From: Candidatus Opimibacter skivensis
GTDB lineage: Bacteria > Bacteroidota > Bacteroidia > Chitinophagales > Saprospiraceae
Length of the DNA: 64,000 nt
NCBI GenBank assembly: GCA_016721905.1
Contig: JADKHH010000004.1
Span: 282,129 to 346,128 of the forward strand
Reading direction: 5' to 3'
A model generated the notes under the pieces. That model made no database searches. It saw only the letters and a list, made by a program, of their open reading frames with translations, and was not told the DNA's origin. The first letter of the stretch is position 1. Every line of letters starts with the position of its first letter. Shown one piece after another: positions 55,330-63,654 of the stretch. A program made the translations under genes and the position numbers.

Positions 55330-55883
55330 TTAATTCCGCAACTCGGTATTTGGTATAGTGGATGTCCAAGGTAGGGAGACTTACTTGATTTCCAAATGGA
55401 GCCCGGATAGGGTCAAAAAAAAATCCCGTCTCAAGGGCCTTTTTTTCTTGCTCATTTCAAAAACATCTCATGAAAGGAAGACATGTGAGGTTTCCCTATA
55501 CATCTAAACCATCTTAAAAAAGAATCATTTCGAATAGGTACCGGACTGTGACCAAAAACTGTTCGAGCAGCATGGAGGCCTATTTCATGCAAAAACAAGT
55601 CTCTATCGGTCAAAGGTCTGTAAAAAGAAATAGGGTATTGGAATACAGCTAAGCTGCCAAGCAAACGAGGAAGCCTAACAAATGCCCGTATGAAATAGCG
55701 AGTTTTTTTGGTCACGAGCTTTGGTTGGTGAGCTGTAGCCCATGGTTGAGCGCAAGCAGGTCGAACCATGGTTACTTTTTTGGCAATGAAAAAAAGAACA
55801 CGAAAAAAGCCCCGTTTCCGGGGCCTTTATCCTTGCTCATTTCAAAAACATCTCATGAAAGGTAGCATATGAGCAAGCTCAGT
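55330..55883. repeat. Intergenic segment flanked by 31-bp direct repeats
   Basis: Identical 31-bp sequences (starting CTTGCTCATTTCAAAAAC) lie at 55447-55477 and 55832-55862. Between them are an inverted repeat CCATGGTT...AACCATGG (55740-55771) and a terminator stem GCCCCG-TTTC-CGGGGC (55809-55824) followed by T-rich sequence. A minus-strand frame of 105 codons (55452-55769) is open and ends inside the left repeat, but its codon pattern does not resemble the neighbours, so I do not call it a gene. Confidence 0.6.
55809..55828. terminator. Terminator stem
   Basis: AAAAAAGCCCCG-TTTC-CGGGGCCTTT: six GC pairs plus A/T pairs. It lies after the PKD gene's stop (minus strand reading out to 55884) and would end that transcript. 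Confidence 0.75.
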
Positions 55884-58793
55884 TTATCTCGATACGGTTA
55901 CACTCATTGTCTTTCGCTCTCCATTTAACATCACTGACAAGAGGTATATACCGGGTTGCAGATGACTAACATCGATCGCTTGTTGATGTGCACCCTTCTG
56001 AACCTCATCTATACGATTATTGAATAGTCGAAGGCCATACAGATTATAGATTTCAATTTGTGCGACACCCTTCTCCTCTAACAGGTATTCTATAAAGATG
56101 GTCTGGTCAACAGGATTGTTGTAACGCACCATTTTCACAGTCTGATCTGGCTTAGCGTATTCAGTGACCGCATTCCGCACACCTGCCGGGTAATCATCAA
56201 ATATAATCGGTTCAAAGCCAAGTTCAAATACCTCGGTTACACAGAAATGATCTTCACATCCATTGGTAGTGTCTGTCATGAACAGGCATACCGTATACAC
56301 GCCACTCTGATTGTATTCATGCTGCGGATTTTCTTCTGTAGAAGTTTCTCCATCACCGAATTCCCACAGCCAGGTTGTATGCTGGGTCCCGCCGGTAGAA
56401 TTATTATTGAAGAATACCGTGCCGCCATCGATTTCAAAAGTGAACGTGGCATTGCACTCTGGTTGTCCAACAGTCACTTCATGGCATATATCGCTGACAC
56501 AACCTGTATTATCAGTGATGATCAGGCAGACCAGATACGTGCCGGGAAGTTCATAAGTGTGGTATGGACTATGTCCGTCACCTTCGTGTCCATCGCCAAA
56601 GTTCCAGGAGTAAGAGATGATATCATGCTCACTGGTAGAGGTACTGTTGAAATGAATCTGTAATGTACCTGGTATCTGTTCCCATGTAAATTGTGCATGG
56701 CAGCCTTCCTGTGGTTCGCCAACCGTCACTTCGTGACAAATCTCACTGACACATCCTGTATTATCCTCTATCCGGAGACACACCACATATACTCCTGGTT
56801 CAGCATACTCATGGAATGGATTTTGATCATTGGAATCATGGCCATCGCCAAAGGTCCAATGGTAGGATATGATGTCATGCTCACTCGTCGAGTGGCTGAA
56901 GAAATTAACATTATTGGTTCCTGGATTGAGATCCCAGGTGAAAATAGCATGGCAGCCGGAGGTTTCCCCTTCGACAGTCACTTCGTGGCATACATCACTG
57001 ACACATCCTTCTGAATCGGTGATGATCAGGCAGACCAAATAAGTACCTGGTTCATCATAGGTATGATTAGGATTTTGTCCATCACCTTCGGTGCCATCAC
57101 CAAATTGCCAGCTATACGAAATGATATCATTTTCACTGGTGGATGTGCTGTTAAAATGAATGGCCAGTGAATCCTGGAATTGTTCCCAATTGAAGGAAGC
57201 GTGACATCCGGATTGTTCACCTTCGACCGTCACTTCATGACAGATCTCACTCACACAACCTGTATTGTCTTCTATTCTCAGACAGACCACATAAGTTCCT
57301 GGTTCGTCGTAGGTATGATATGGATCATTACCATCGCCTTCCGATCCATCACCAAAATGCCAGCCATACGAAATGATATCATTTTCACTGGTGGAGGTGC
57401 TAAAGAAATGGATCTGAAATGACCCGGGGATTTGTTCCCAGGTAAAATCTGCATGGCAATCCCCTTCCGGCTCTCCGACAGTCACTTCATGACACACGTC
57501 ACTGACACATCCTTCTGAATCAGTGATGACGAGGCAGACCAGGTAGACACCAGGTTGATCGTAAGTATGATACGGATCATTTCCATCGCCCTCTGTGCCA
57601 TCGCCAAAATGCCAGGTATAGGAGACAATATCATTTTGGCTGGTAGAGGTGCTGTTGAAATGGATCTGCAATGTTCCGGGAATTTGTTCCCAGGTAAACT
57701 CTGCATTGCAATCACCACTTAATGGCGCGACCGTCACTTCATGGCAGATCTCACCGACACAACCTGTATTGTCTTCTATTCGCAGACATACTACATAGGT
57801 TCCCGGTTCGTCATAGGTATGGTACGGATCATCACCATCGCCCTCATCACCATCGCCAAAATGCCAGATGTACGAAATGATATCATGCTCGCTGGTGGAG
57901 GTGCTGAAGAAATGAATCTGCAGTGACCCTGGTATTTGTTCCCATGTAAATTCAGCATGGCAGTCACCTTCCGGCTCTTGTACCGTTACTTCATGACACA
58001 CATCACTGACGCATCCGTCTTCAGTTTCAATGATCAGGCAGACCAGGTAAGTACCTGGTTGAAGGTAAGTGTGTGATGGACTGGCTCCGTCTCCCTCATG
58101 GCCATCGCCAAAATTCCAATGAAACGAAACAATATCATGATCACTGGTGGACGTGTTGGTAAAATCGATTTCAAGGGTTCCGCTAAACTGTTCCCAGATA
58201 AATGCAGCATTGCATTCAGAAGGAGGAAGAGCCTCCACGGTCACCTCGTGGCAGACATCGCTGACGCAACCTACATTATCCGTGATGATCAGGCAGACTA
58301 CGTAGGTGCCACCTTCAGTATAGGTGTGATATGGGCTGGAGCCATCACCTTCGTGATTGTCGCCAAAGTTCCAATGATAGGATACGATATCATGCTCACT
58401 GGTAGAGGTGCTGTTGAAATGAATCTGTAATGTTCCGGGAATTTGTTCCCAGGTGAATTGTGCATTACAATCAGATTGTACGGCCTCCACGGTCACTTCG
58501 TGGCAGACATCATCTACACATCCAAAATTATCTGTTATCGTCAGGCAGACCAGATAGACTCCGGGGGTGTCAAATGTGTGGTAAGGATTCTGACCATCTG
58601 ACATTCCACCATCACCAAAGTTCCATTGGTAGGAAACAATATCATGTTCACTCGTTGAGGTGCTGTGAAAATGGAGTTGCAGGGTACCCGGCAGTTGTTC
58701 CCAGTTAAATTGTGCGTTACACTGCGCCTGTAGGGCAGGAGTAGCCATCAATAACAGGAAGAAAGGAAGCAGAGAGAGTAAAGCTTTTTTCAT
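55884..58793 (-). CDS. Secreted surface protein with ten PKD domains and T9SS tail
   Basis: A 969-residue protein. Signal peptide KALLSLLPFFLLLMATPALQAQ. Ten PKD domains of about 85-88 residues follow; nine are near-identical in plan (C(N/H)A.F.WEQ, STSTSE(H/N)DI(I/V)SY, FGDG, YHTY, PGTY(V/L)VCL, DVCHEVTV) and the tenth is more divergent (LWEFGDGETSTEENPQHEYN). Each has a pair of Cys near its ends. The tail (NNPVDQTIFIEYLLEEKGVA; QPGIYLLSVMLNGERKTMSV) is a T9SS type A signal. It is a rod-like adhesin or matrix protein. Sequence identity between units suggests recent duplication. Confidence 0.93.
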   Translation of the reverse strand: MKKALLSLLPFFLLLMATPALQAQCNAQFNWEQLPGTLQLHFHSTSTSEHDIVSYQWNFGDGGMSDGQNPYHTFDTPGVYLVCLTITDNFGCVDDVCHEVTVEAVQSDCNAQFTWEQIPGTLQIHFNSTSTSEHDIVSYHWNFGDNHEGDGSSPYHTYTEGGTYVVCLIITDNVGCVSDVCHEVTVEALPPSECNAAFIWEQFSGTLEIDFTNTSTSDHDIVSFHWNFGDGHEGDGASPSHTYLQPGTYLVCLIIETEDGCVSDVCHEVTVQEPEGDCHAEFTWEQIPGSLQIHFFSTSTSEHDIISYIWHFGDGDEGDGDDPYHTYDEPGTYVVCLRIEDNTGCVGEICHEVTVAPLSGDCNAEFTWEQIPGTLQIHFNSTSTSQNDIVSYTWHFGDGTEGDGNDPYHTYDQPGVYLVCLVITDSEGCVSDVCHEVTVGEPEGDCHADFTWEQIPGSFQIHFFSTSTSENDIISYGWHFGDGSEGDGNDPYHTYDEPGTYVVCLRIEDNTGCVSEICHEVTVEGEQSGCHASFNWEQFQDSLAIHFNSTSTSENDIISYSWQFGDGTEGDGQNPNHTYDEPGTYLVCLIITDSEGCVSDVCHEVTVEGETSGCHAIFTWDLNPGTNNVNFFSHSTSEHDIISYHWTFGDGHDSNDQNPFHEYAEPGVYVVCLRIEDNTGCVSEICHEVTVGEPQEGCHAQFTWEQIPGTLQIHFNSTSTSEHDIISYSWNFGDGHEGDGHSPYHTYELPGTYLVCLIITDNTGCVSDICHEVTVGQPECNATFTFEIDGGTVFFNNNSTGGTQHTTWLWEFGDGETSTEENPQHEYNQSGVYTVCLFMTDTTNGCEDHFCVTEVFELGFEPIIFDDYPAGVRNAVTEYAKPDQTVKMVRYNNPVDQTIFIEYLLEEKGVAQIEIYNLYGLRLFNNRIDEVQKGAHQQAIDVSHLQPGIYLLSVMLNGERKTMSVTVSR

Positions 58794-58874
58794 AGTTGGT
58801 ATGAATTGAGACCAGTTAAAACAAATGGGGAATCAAAACTAAAGATAATTCTCCCCCCAAAACGCTGCCTTCCC

Positions 58875-59654
58875 TTAAATATATTTCTTGCGCTTACGCT
58901 CTCCAAGGATCCAGAACCCTTTTCGCTTCCTCACTTTATAATATTGCAGTATATATTTTTCCATGTGTAACACAGCCTCCTCCGGATCGTCCGTTAGTTT
59001 CACATAGTTAAGGTCCTCCGGAGAGATAGTGCCCTCCCGGAGCATAAAATCCAGATACTCCATCAACGGTGTATAATACTCCGTGCCCATCAACACCACA
59101 GGAAAATGGTGGATCATGCCGGTCTGCACCAGCGTCAGCGTTTCAAACATCTCATCCATGGTGCCCCAACCACCCGGCAGAACCACAAAAGCATAGGAGT
59201 ACTTGAGAAGCATGAATTTCCGGATGAAAAAGTAATCCAGTGTCACCCAGTCATGCATATAGGGGTTGGGTTGTTGCTCGTGTGGGAGGCGAATATTACA
59301 TCCGACACTCGCACCTCCTGCTTCATAGGCACCTTTGTTGGCCGCTTCCATGATCCCCGGCCCTCCACCGGTCATCACCGTAAATCCGGTTTTAGCTATC
59401 GCCGCCCCAACCGCTTCGGCCATCTTATAATAGCGGTGTTCGCTTGTAAAACGGGCCGAGCCAAAGACAGTCACACACGGACCGACAAAATGCAGTGTCC
59501 TGAATCCTTTGATAAACTGGTACATCGCCTTAAAGATGAAGGCGAGTTCACTGGTCCTCGACTTGGGCCCTTCCAGGTAATCAAAGTGATTGACAAGTAC
59601 TTTTCGCTTTATGGGATCAATCGGGGTGACAGGCTCTAAAGTGATATTGGACAT
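58875..59654 (-). CDS. LOG family protein (TIGR00730-type Rossmann fold)
   Basis: A 259-residue protein with VTVFGSARF, GGGPGIMEAANKGAYEAGG, and the signature PGGWGTMDE. The LOG fold uses PGGxGTxxE for nucleotide-monophosphate phosphoribohydrolase activity (cytokinin-activating in plants; in bacteria AMP/other nucleotides). The older name 'lysine decarboxylase family' is misleading. Start at 59654; complete. Confidence 0.93.
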   Translation of the reverse strand: MSNITLEPVTPIDPIKRKVLVNHFDYLEGPKSRTSELAFIFKAMYQFIKGFRTLHFVGPCVTVFGSARFTSEHRYYKMAEAVGAAIAKTGFTVMTGGGPGIMEAANKGAYEAGGASVGCNIRLPHEQQPNPYMHDWVTLDYFFIRKFMLLKYSYAFVVLPGGWGTMDEMFETLTLVQTGMIHHFPVVLMGTEYYTPLMEYLDFMLREGTISPEDLNYVKLTDDPEEAVLHMEKYILQYYKVRKRKGFWILGERKRKKYI

Positions 59655-59718
59655 AAGGAATAAAACTATAAAAGATAAACTGGCTTGGCAGGGTCCAAAG
59701 ATGTTGTTCGTGTACAGA

Positions 59719-60558
59719 TCATACCATGACGGCCTTCATATCAAGAAACAATTCAGCTAATGCTTTATTGCCACTCACCATAACACGGTTGTTTAATTCT
59801 TCGCCTGAGATCTGTCTTGAAAACATCCTCCAGATCACCTGATCATCGATATGCACTTTTGTAACAGCATAAGATGGAGCTTCTGCAGTAAATACCCAAC
59901 CTTCGGGTGTATACAACAAATGCCATTCTCCACCGCCCTCACCACTGACTAGTAGTGAAAAGGTGTCACCGATATCAGCTTTGAATGATTTTAATTGATA
60001 GGGCAGTGCTCGCAAGGAAGTTTCAAGGTATGGTTTAAAAAAGGATTCGCTAAAGAGTGGAGAGGATCCACCGAGGGCATGCCGGATCTGCTGTTGGTGA
60101 TGCCATTTCTCCGTGTACTCCCTGGCGATGTGAAACCAGTTCTGTGATTCAGATTCACCAGCCCATGCTACCGGGAAGATGGATTTCTGAAATGGATCTA
60201 ACTGCGCGAGATGTTCCCTGTAGAGTGCATTGGTTGTTGATAAAAGTGCTACCAGCATTTGAGGGCTTACCCTTTTCATGGCGCTGACCCAATCACGGTT
60301 TAGCAGGTTGAGATATCTCACTAGTTCTTGATAACTATTGATTGAACCGGAGACATCAGGTTTGTATCCATCCCGGGAGGAGGATAGGGATCTGATGTTG
60401 CCGTCGAGCAAGTGGGCTGCAACATCTTTCACCTTCCAGTCCGGGGCTAGTGTTTGTTTGTGCCAGTCTTCCGGACTAAGAGATTCGAGTAATTCAATCA
60501 ATAGCTCATCGAGGGCTGCAAACAATTGAATCGTAGCAACCGGTACGTCTGTATACAT
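59719..60558 (-). CDS. DinB/maleylpyruvate isomerase-like (mycothiol-dependent fold) protein
   Basis: About 279 residues from ATG 60558 (MYTDVPVATIQLFAALDELL); an upstream in-frame start at 60591 is possible. The N-terminal four-helix bundle has LSPEDWHKQTLAPDWKVKDV and AAHLLDGN, the DinB metal-binding plan with His in AAHLLD and EKWHHQQQIRHAL. The C-terminal domain is an SCP2-like fold (TKVHIDDQVIWRMFSRQISG). Members act as metal-dependent thiol transferases or isomerases; Bacteroidota lack mycothiol, so the co-substrate is unknown. Confidence 0.85.
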   Translation of the reverse strand: MYTDVPVATIQLFAALDELLIELLESLSPEDWHKQTLAPDWKVKDVAAHLLDGNIRSLSSSRDGYKPDVSGSINSYQELVRYLNLLNRDWVSAMKRVSPQMLVALLSTTNALYREHLAQLDPFQKSIFPVAWAGESESQNWFHIAREYTEKWHHQQQIRHALGGSSPLFSESFFKPYLETSLRALPYQLKSFKADIGDTFSLLVSGEGGGEWHLLYTPEGWVFTAEAPSYAVTKVHIDDQVIWRMFSRQISGEELNNRVMVSGNKALAELFLDMKAVMV

Positions 60559-60661
60559 GACCAAAAATAAGTTTTTCGGCAACAAGGACAAGCCAGGGCA
60601 TAATTGGCACAGAATTTGGCTTTGTTGAAAACATCAATAGACATACCTGCTCCCCGATCGT

Positions 60662-61255
60662 ATGATATTTTTTAAAACCACACTACTCCTTTTCATGGTG
60701 ATCTTTACAGGTCCGAAGGAATCCCTAAAGCCGCATGTAGTCAACTATATCGAAACCTATAAGTTTGTGGCCATCGATGAAATGGTCCGATCAGGTATCC
60801 CGGCGAGCATCATCATGGCACAGGCGATCCTCGAATCCAATGGGGGGGTATCAACACTGGCAAGAGAATCAAACAATCATTTCGGGATTAAATGCAAGAG
60901 TTATTGGACAGGCAGTGCACATTATCATCCGGATGATGACCGTGATGCCAATGGCAAACTGATACCTTCCTGTTTTCGTAAATATGATTCTGTATTCTCA
61001 TCATATGCAGACCACAGTGATTTCCTGATGAACACGCCGCACTACCAGCCATTGTTTGTGTATGACAAGACGGAGTATGAGCAGTGGGCAAAGGGACTGC
61101 AGCTATGCGGCTATGCTTCTGATCCGGCGTATGCGGACAAACTGATCAGGACTGTCAAGTTGTACAACCTGCATGAACTAGACTACTATACCATTCAATA
61201 TATAGCCCCTTCAAAACTGACTACATCAGGAGATGTGGGTTCATCCCAAAAATGA
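60662..61255 (+). CDS. Glucosaminidase-domain (mannosyl-glycoprotein endo-beta-N-acetylglucosaminidase-like) protein
   Basis: A 197-residue protein. Signal peptide MIFFKTTLLLFMVIFTGPKE. The GH73-type domain has VRSGIPASIIMAQAILESNG (catalytic Glu in ILESNGG), ESNNHFGIKCKSYW and FRKYDSVFSSYADHSDFL. It cuts peptidoglycan glycan strands and is used in cell separation or turnover. It is divergent from the DinB-like gene. Confidence 0.92.
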   Translation: MIFFKTTLLLFMVIFTGPKESLKPHVVNYIETYKFVAIDEMVRSGIPASIIMAQAILESNGGVSTLARESNNHFGIKCKSYWTGSAHYHPDDDRDANGKLIPSCFRKYDSVFSSYADHSDFLMNTPHYQPLFVYDKTEYEQWAKGLQLCGYASDPAYADKLIRTVKLYNLHELDYYTIQYIAPSKLTTSGDVGSSQK

Positions 61256-61275
61256 TAAACACCCATTGATTCCGG

Positions 61276-61374
61276 AAGGGGGGTCCCAAAACCCGCCAAA
61301 GTTTTGGGGCGCCCGGGGGGAAACCACGGCCCACAAACCGGGGCTTTTTTAAAAAGGGGGGGGGGGGGGGGCCC
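61276..61374. other. Probable read-end artefact (G and A runs)
   Basis: Runs of G6, T6 and G17 with fragments such as GTTTTGGGGCGCCC. No gene or known repeat. Like 15277-15444 it resembles poor trace ends. It lies between convergent glucosaminidase and pdxA. Confidence 0.7.
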
Positions 61375-61450
61375 TGAAGTTAAAATTTGTTCGTTTTCAG
61401 TGACCAAAGTCTTCTACCACCTGACTAACCAATCTCACGTAATGTAAAAG

Positions 61451-62512
61451 TTACATCTCTTCAGGAATCTCGGAAGGCTTTGGTGTTTTTCTGACTGCAT
61501 TAGCGATGTCCTTCTTATGACGATCGCGTGCCCTGAAGATATCGAGGGCCATAAACAGCGCTGATTTAAACGATGTTGGATCAGCTTCATTCTTTCCAGC
61601 TATTTCGTAGGCGGTACCATGGTCTGGTGAAGTCCGCACATAAGGCAATCCGGCGGTATAATTGACCCCATCATGGAAATGGAGCATCTTGAAAGGGATC
61701 AGGCCCTGGTCGTGATACATGGCCAGTACGCCATCGAATTTCTTGTGGTTCATGGATCCGAAAAAGCCATCAGCGGAGTATGGGCCCATGACGATTTCGC
61801 CTGATTTCTTTGCTTCGATGATCGCCGGACGGATGATTTCTTCTTCTTCCTTGCCCAGGAATCCGGCTTCCCCTGCATGTGGGTTGAGACCCAGCACGGC
61901 AATAACGGGTTGGGCGATCCCAAAATCGATCTTGAGGGATTTGATCAGGACATCCAGTTTTGACCTGATGATCTCCCGGGTGATGGATGGCGGGACCTGG
62001 CTCAGTGGCATATGACCGGTTACCATGGCCACCTTGAGGGTATCGGTCACCATCATCATCAGACCTTCCTTGACTCCAAATTCATGGGCCAGGTATTCGG
62101 TGTGGCCTGGATATTGAAAGCCGGCCATTTGCATGGCGTTCTTGTTGATCGGCGCGGTGACCAGCAGGTCGATATGGCCTTCTTTGAGGTCTCTGACGGC
62201 CCTGTCGAGGGCGATATGGGCTATTTTACCGCCTTCCTCTGTCTCTTTACCCAGCGCGATATTGATATTATCCTGCCATACATTGACCACATTGATCTTC
62301 TGGGTATAGATTTTATCAGCAGTGGCGGTGGTATGGAAGGAGAAGTCACCCGGGTTGACGATGTTCTTATGGTAACTGACCACTTTACTGGAGCCGTAGA
62401 TGACCGGCGTACACAGTTGTGTCACTGAGGGGTGCGACAATGTCTTGATGATGACTTCAAGGCCGATACCGTTGATGTCTCCTATTGTAATGCCTGCGCG
62501 TATAGTTCCCAT
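61451..62512 (-). CDS. pdxA: 4-hydroxythreonine-4-phosphate dehydrogenase
   Basis: A 353-residue protein, typical length. GITIGDINGIGLEVI at the N terminus, the metal-binding His in GHTEYLAHEF, LNPHAGEAGFLG, and YHDQGLIPFKMLHFHDGVNY and TSPDHGTAYEIAG at the C-terminal active site. It oxidises 4-phosphohydroxy-L-threonine in pyridoxal-5'-phosphate synthesis (DXP-dependent route). No other pdx gene is in the window. Confidence 0.95.
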   Translation of the reverse strand: MGTIRAGITIGDINGIGLEVIIKTLSHPSVTQLCTPVIYGSSKVVSYHKNIVNPGDFSFHTTATADKIYTQKINVVNVWQDNINIALGKETEEGGKIAHIALDRAVRDLKEGHIDLLVTAPINKNAMQMAGFQYPGHTEYLAHEFGVKEGLMMMVTDTLKVAMVTGHMPLSQVPPSITREIIRSKLDVLIKSLKIDFGIAQPVIAVLGLNPHAGEAGFLGKEEEEIIRPAIIEAKKSGEIVMGPYSADGFFGSMNHKKFDGVLAMYHDQGLIPFKMLHFHDGVNYTAGLPYVRTSPDHGTAYEIAGKNEADPTSFKSALFMALDIFRARDRHKKDIANAVRKTPKPSEIPEEM

Positions 62513-62743
62513 GTATTGTTTCTAGGTGAGGATTGAATAGGGTAAAGATACAATTCAGGGGCGGGAGTTGGGGTATGGGTATAGGGGGCAGGAGGAAGGA
62601 AAGAGGGACCAGGGGTTGTGGATTATGAATAGCTATCGTATGAAAATTCTTTCAGGGGCTGAACCCGCTTCCTACTATCGCGCCCTTTCAGGGCTCAAGC
62701 AAAAACAATCACTTTTCAATCTTCACTTTTCACTCTTCATTTT
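62513..62743. repeat. Intergenic words and mini-palindrome
   Basis: No gene. TTCAGGGGCTGAACCCGC (62651-62668) and CGCCCTTTCAGGGCTC (62681-62696) are short palindromic pieces. From 62704 the words CACTTTTCA, CTTCACTTT and CACTCTTCA repeat to about 62760 and supply the end of the next minus-strand gene. Confidence 0.55.
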
Positions 62744-62914
62744 TCACTCTTCACTTAACTCCCAGGCTCGGAGAGAGAGGTGGTATGCAGCGCGCAATTT
62801 TTCAGCATCAGGTCTTTGACGCCAGTAAGCCACAGTATTCGAAGCCTCTTCAGCAGTTTGCATTTTGAAGGCTGTGCGATCTAATCTGTGTTCCTTGGTT
62901 TTTTCTGGGTCCAT
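62744..62914 (-). CDS. Small soluble protein, 56 aa, 3' end in repeat words
   Basis: ATG 62914 to TGA 62744: MDPEKTKEHRLDRTAFKMQT, then AEEASNTVAYWRQRPDAEKL and a helix LRAAYHLSLRAWEL. It resembles short AYW(R/K)...ERL proteins often encoded beside nucleotidyltransferases in Bacteroidota. No such neighbour is present. The last codons (AGT GAA GAG TGA) are formed by TCACTCTTCACT words, so the natural C terminus may be lost. Confidence 0.55.
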   Translation of the reverse strand: MDPEKTKEHRLDRTAFKMQTAEEASNTVAYWRQRPDAEKLRAAYHLSLRAWELSEE

Positions 62915-63060
62915 TTTTGAAGTATTGAGGATATTAAAACCGGAAGTTTGGATTTACGCAATGAGGATATGGAAAACGCAATAGTAAAGTTTTGATTATC
63001 AGCTAGAATCCCTTATGTTTGATTGTATCGATATACGTGTTATAAGCAAGCTGAAAAACT

Positions 63061-63540
63061 ATGAAAAATATTTTTGTCTTTTACTTTATGGCAATATTTA
63101 CAAATCTTTTTGGCCAGGATGTAGATGTTAACATTCCAACACTTAATTATCATCATGGCCTTAAACTCGATAAAATACAAGAGCCTGGAAATAAATTTCT
63201 GTTCAAGCAGTTTTGTTTTCCAGGCACAGTGATAGATAGTGTGATATCTTCAGGAAATATTGCATTTAAAGGGTCCAAAATCGGTAAGATCAAGGACTGC
63301 CTCTTGCAGTGGCAAATTCGCGAGGATACCTTAAAAGCCGTAATAATCGAGACTTTTAAGGAGAAAAACACGAAACAACTACTTCAACAAGCATCATCCC
63401 AGTTCGGAATCCCAATTGAAAACAAAAGTGTTCCGAATAAAACTTATGAATGGCGAAGAGAAACATCAAAATCCGACACTAAAGCGAAATTAGTTATGGA
63501 CAAGGAACAAAAGAAGGGTATATTGACAGTAACAAAATAA
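63061..63540 (+). CDS. Secreted protein of unknown function
   Basis: A 159-residue protein, MKNIFVFYFMAIFTNLFGQ signal peptide, then a mixed alpha/beta domain (LFKQFCFPGTVIDSVISSGN; LQWQIREDTLKAVIIETFKE). No family recognised. The codon use is more AT-rich than the rest of the window. It starts the AT-rich right end. Confidence 0.65.
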   Translation: MKNIFVFYFMAIFTNLFGQDVDVNIPTLNYHHGLKLDKIQEPGNKFLFKQFCFPGTVIDSVISSGNIAFKGSKIGKIKDCLLQWQIREDTLKAVIIETFKEKNTKQLLQQASSQFGIPIENKSVPNKTYEWRRETSKSDTKAKLVMDKEQKKGILTVTK

Positions 63541-63654
63541 ATACCTGCTTATAGCATAGGCTATAGGCAAAGGCAAACCTGACCATGAAATGCCAGCCGA
63601 AATGAAATGTAATTAATATATTCAATTAATATACCTTGCACAACTTTCCGTATT

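Noticed and set aside
55452..55769. A 105-codon minus-strand open frame between the RM and PKD genes
   Set aside because: It starts and ends in repeat or terminator sequence, has no recognisable domain and no operon context; treated as part of the direct-repeat-flanked segment.
55740..55771. Attachment site or transposon end at CCATGGTT/AACCATGG
   Set aside because: No integrase or transposase gene and no target duplication at these positions; the 31-bp direct repeats are not adjacent to it.
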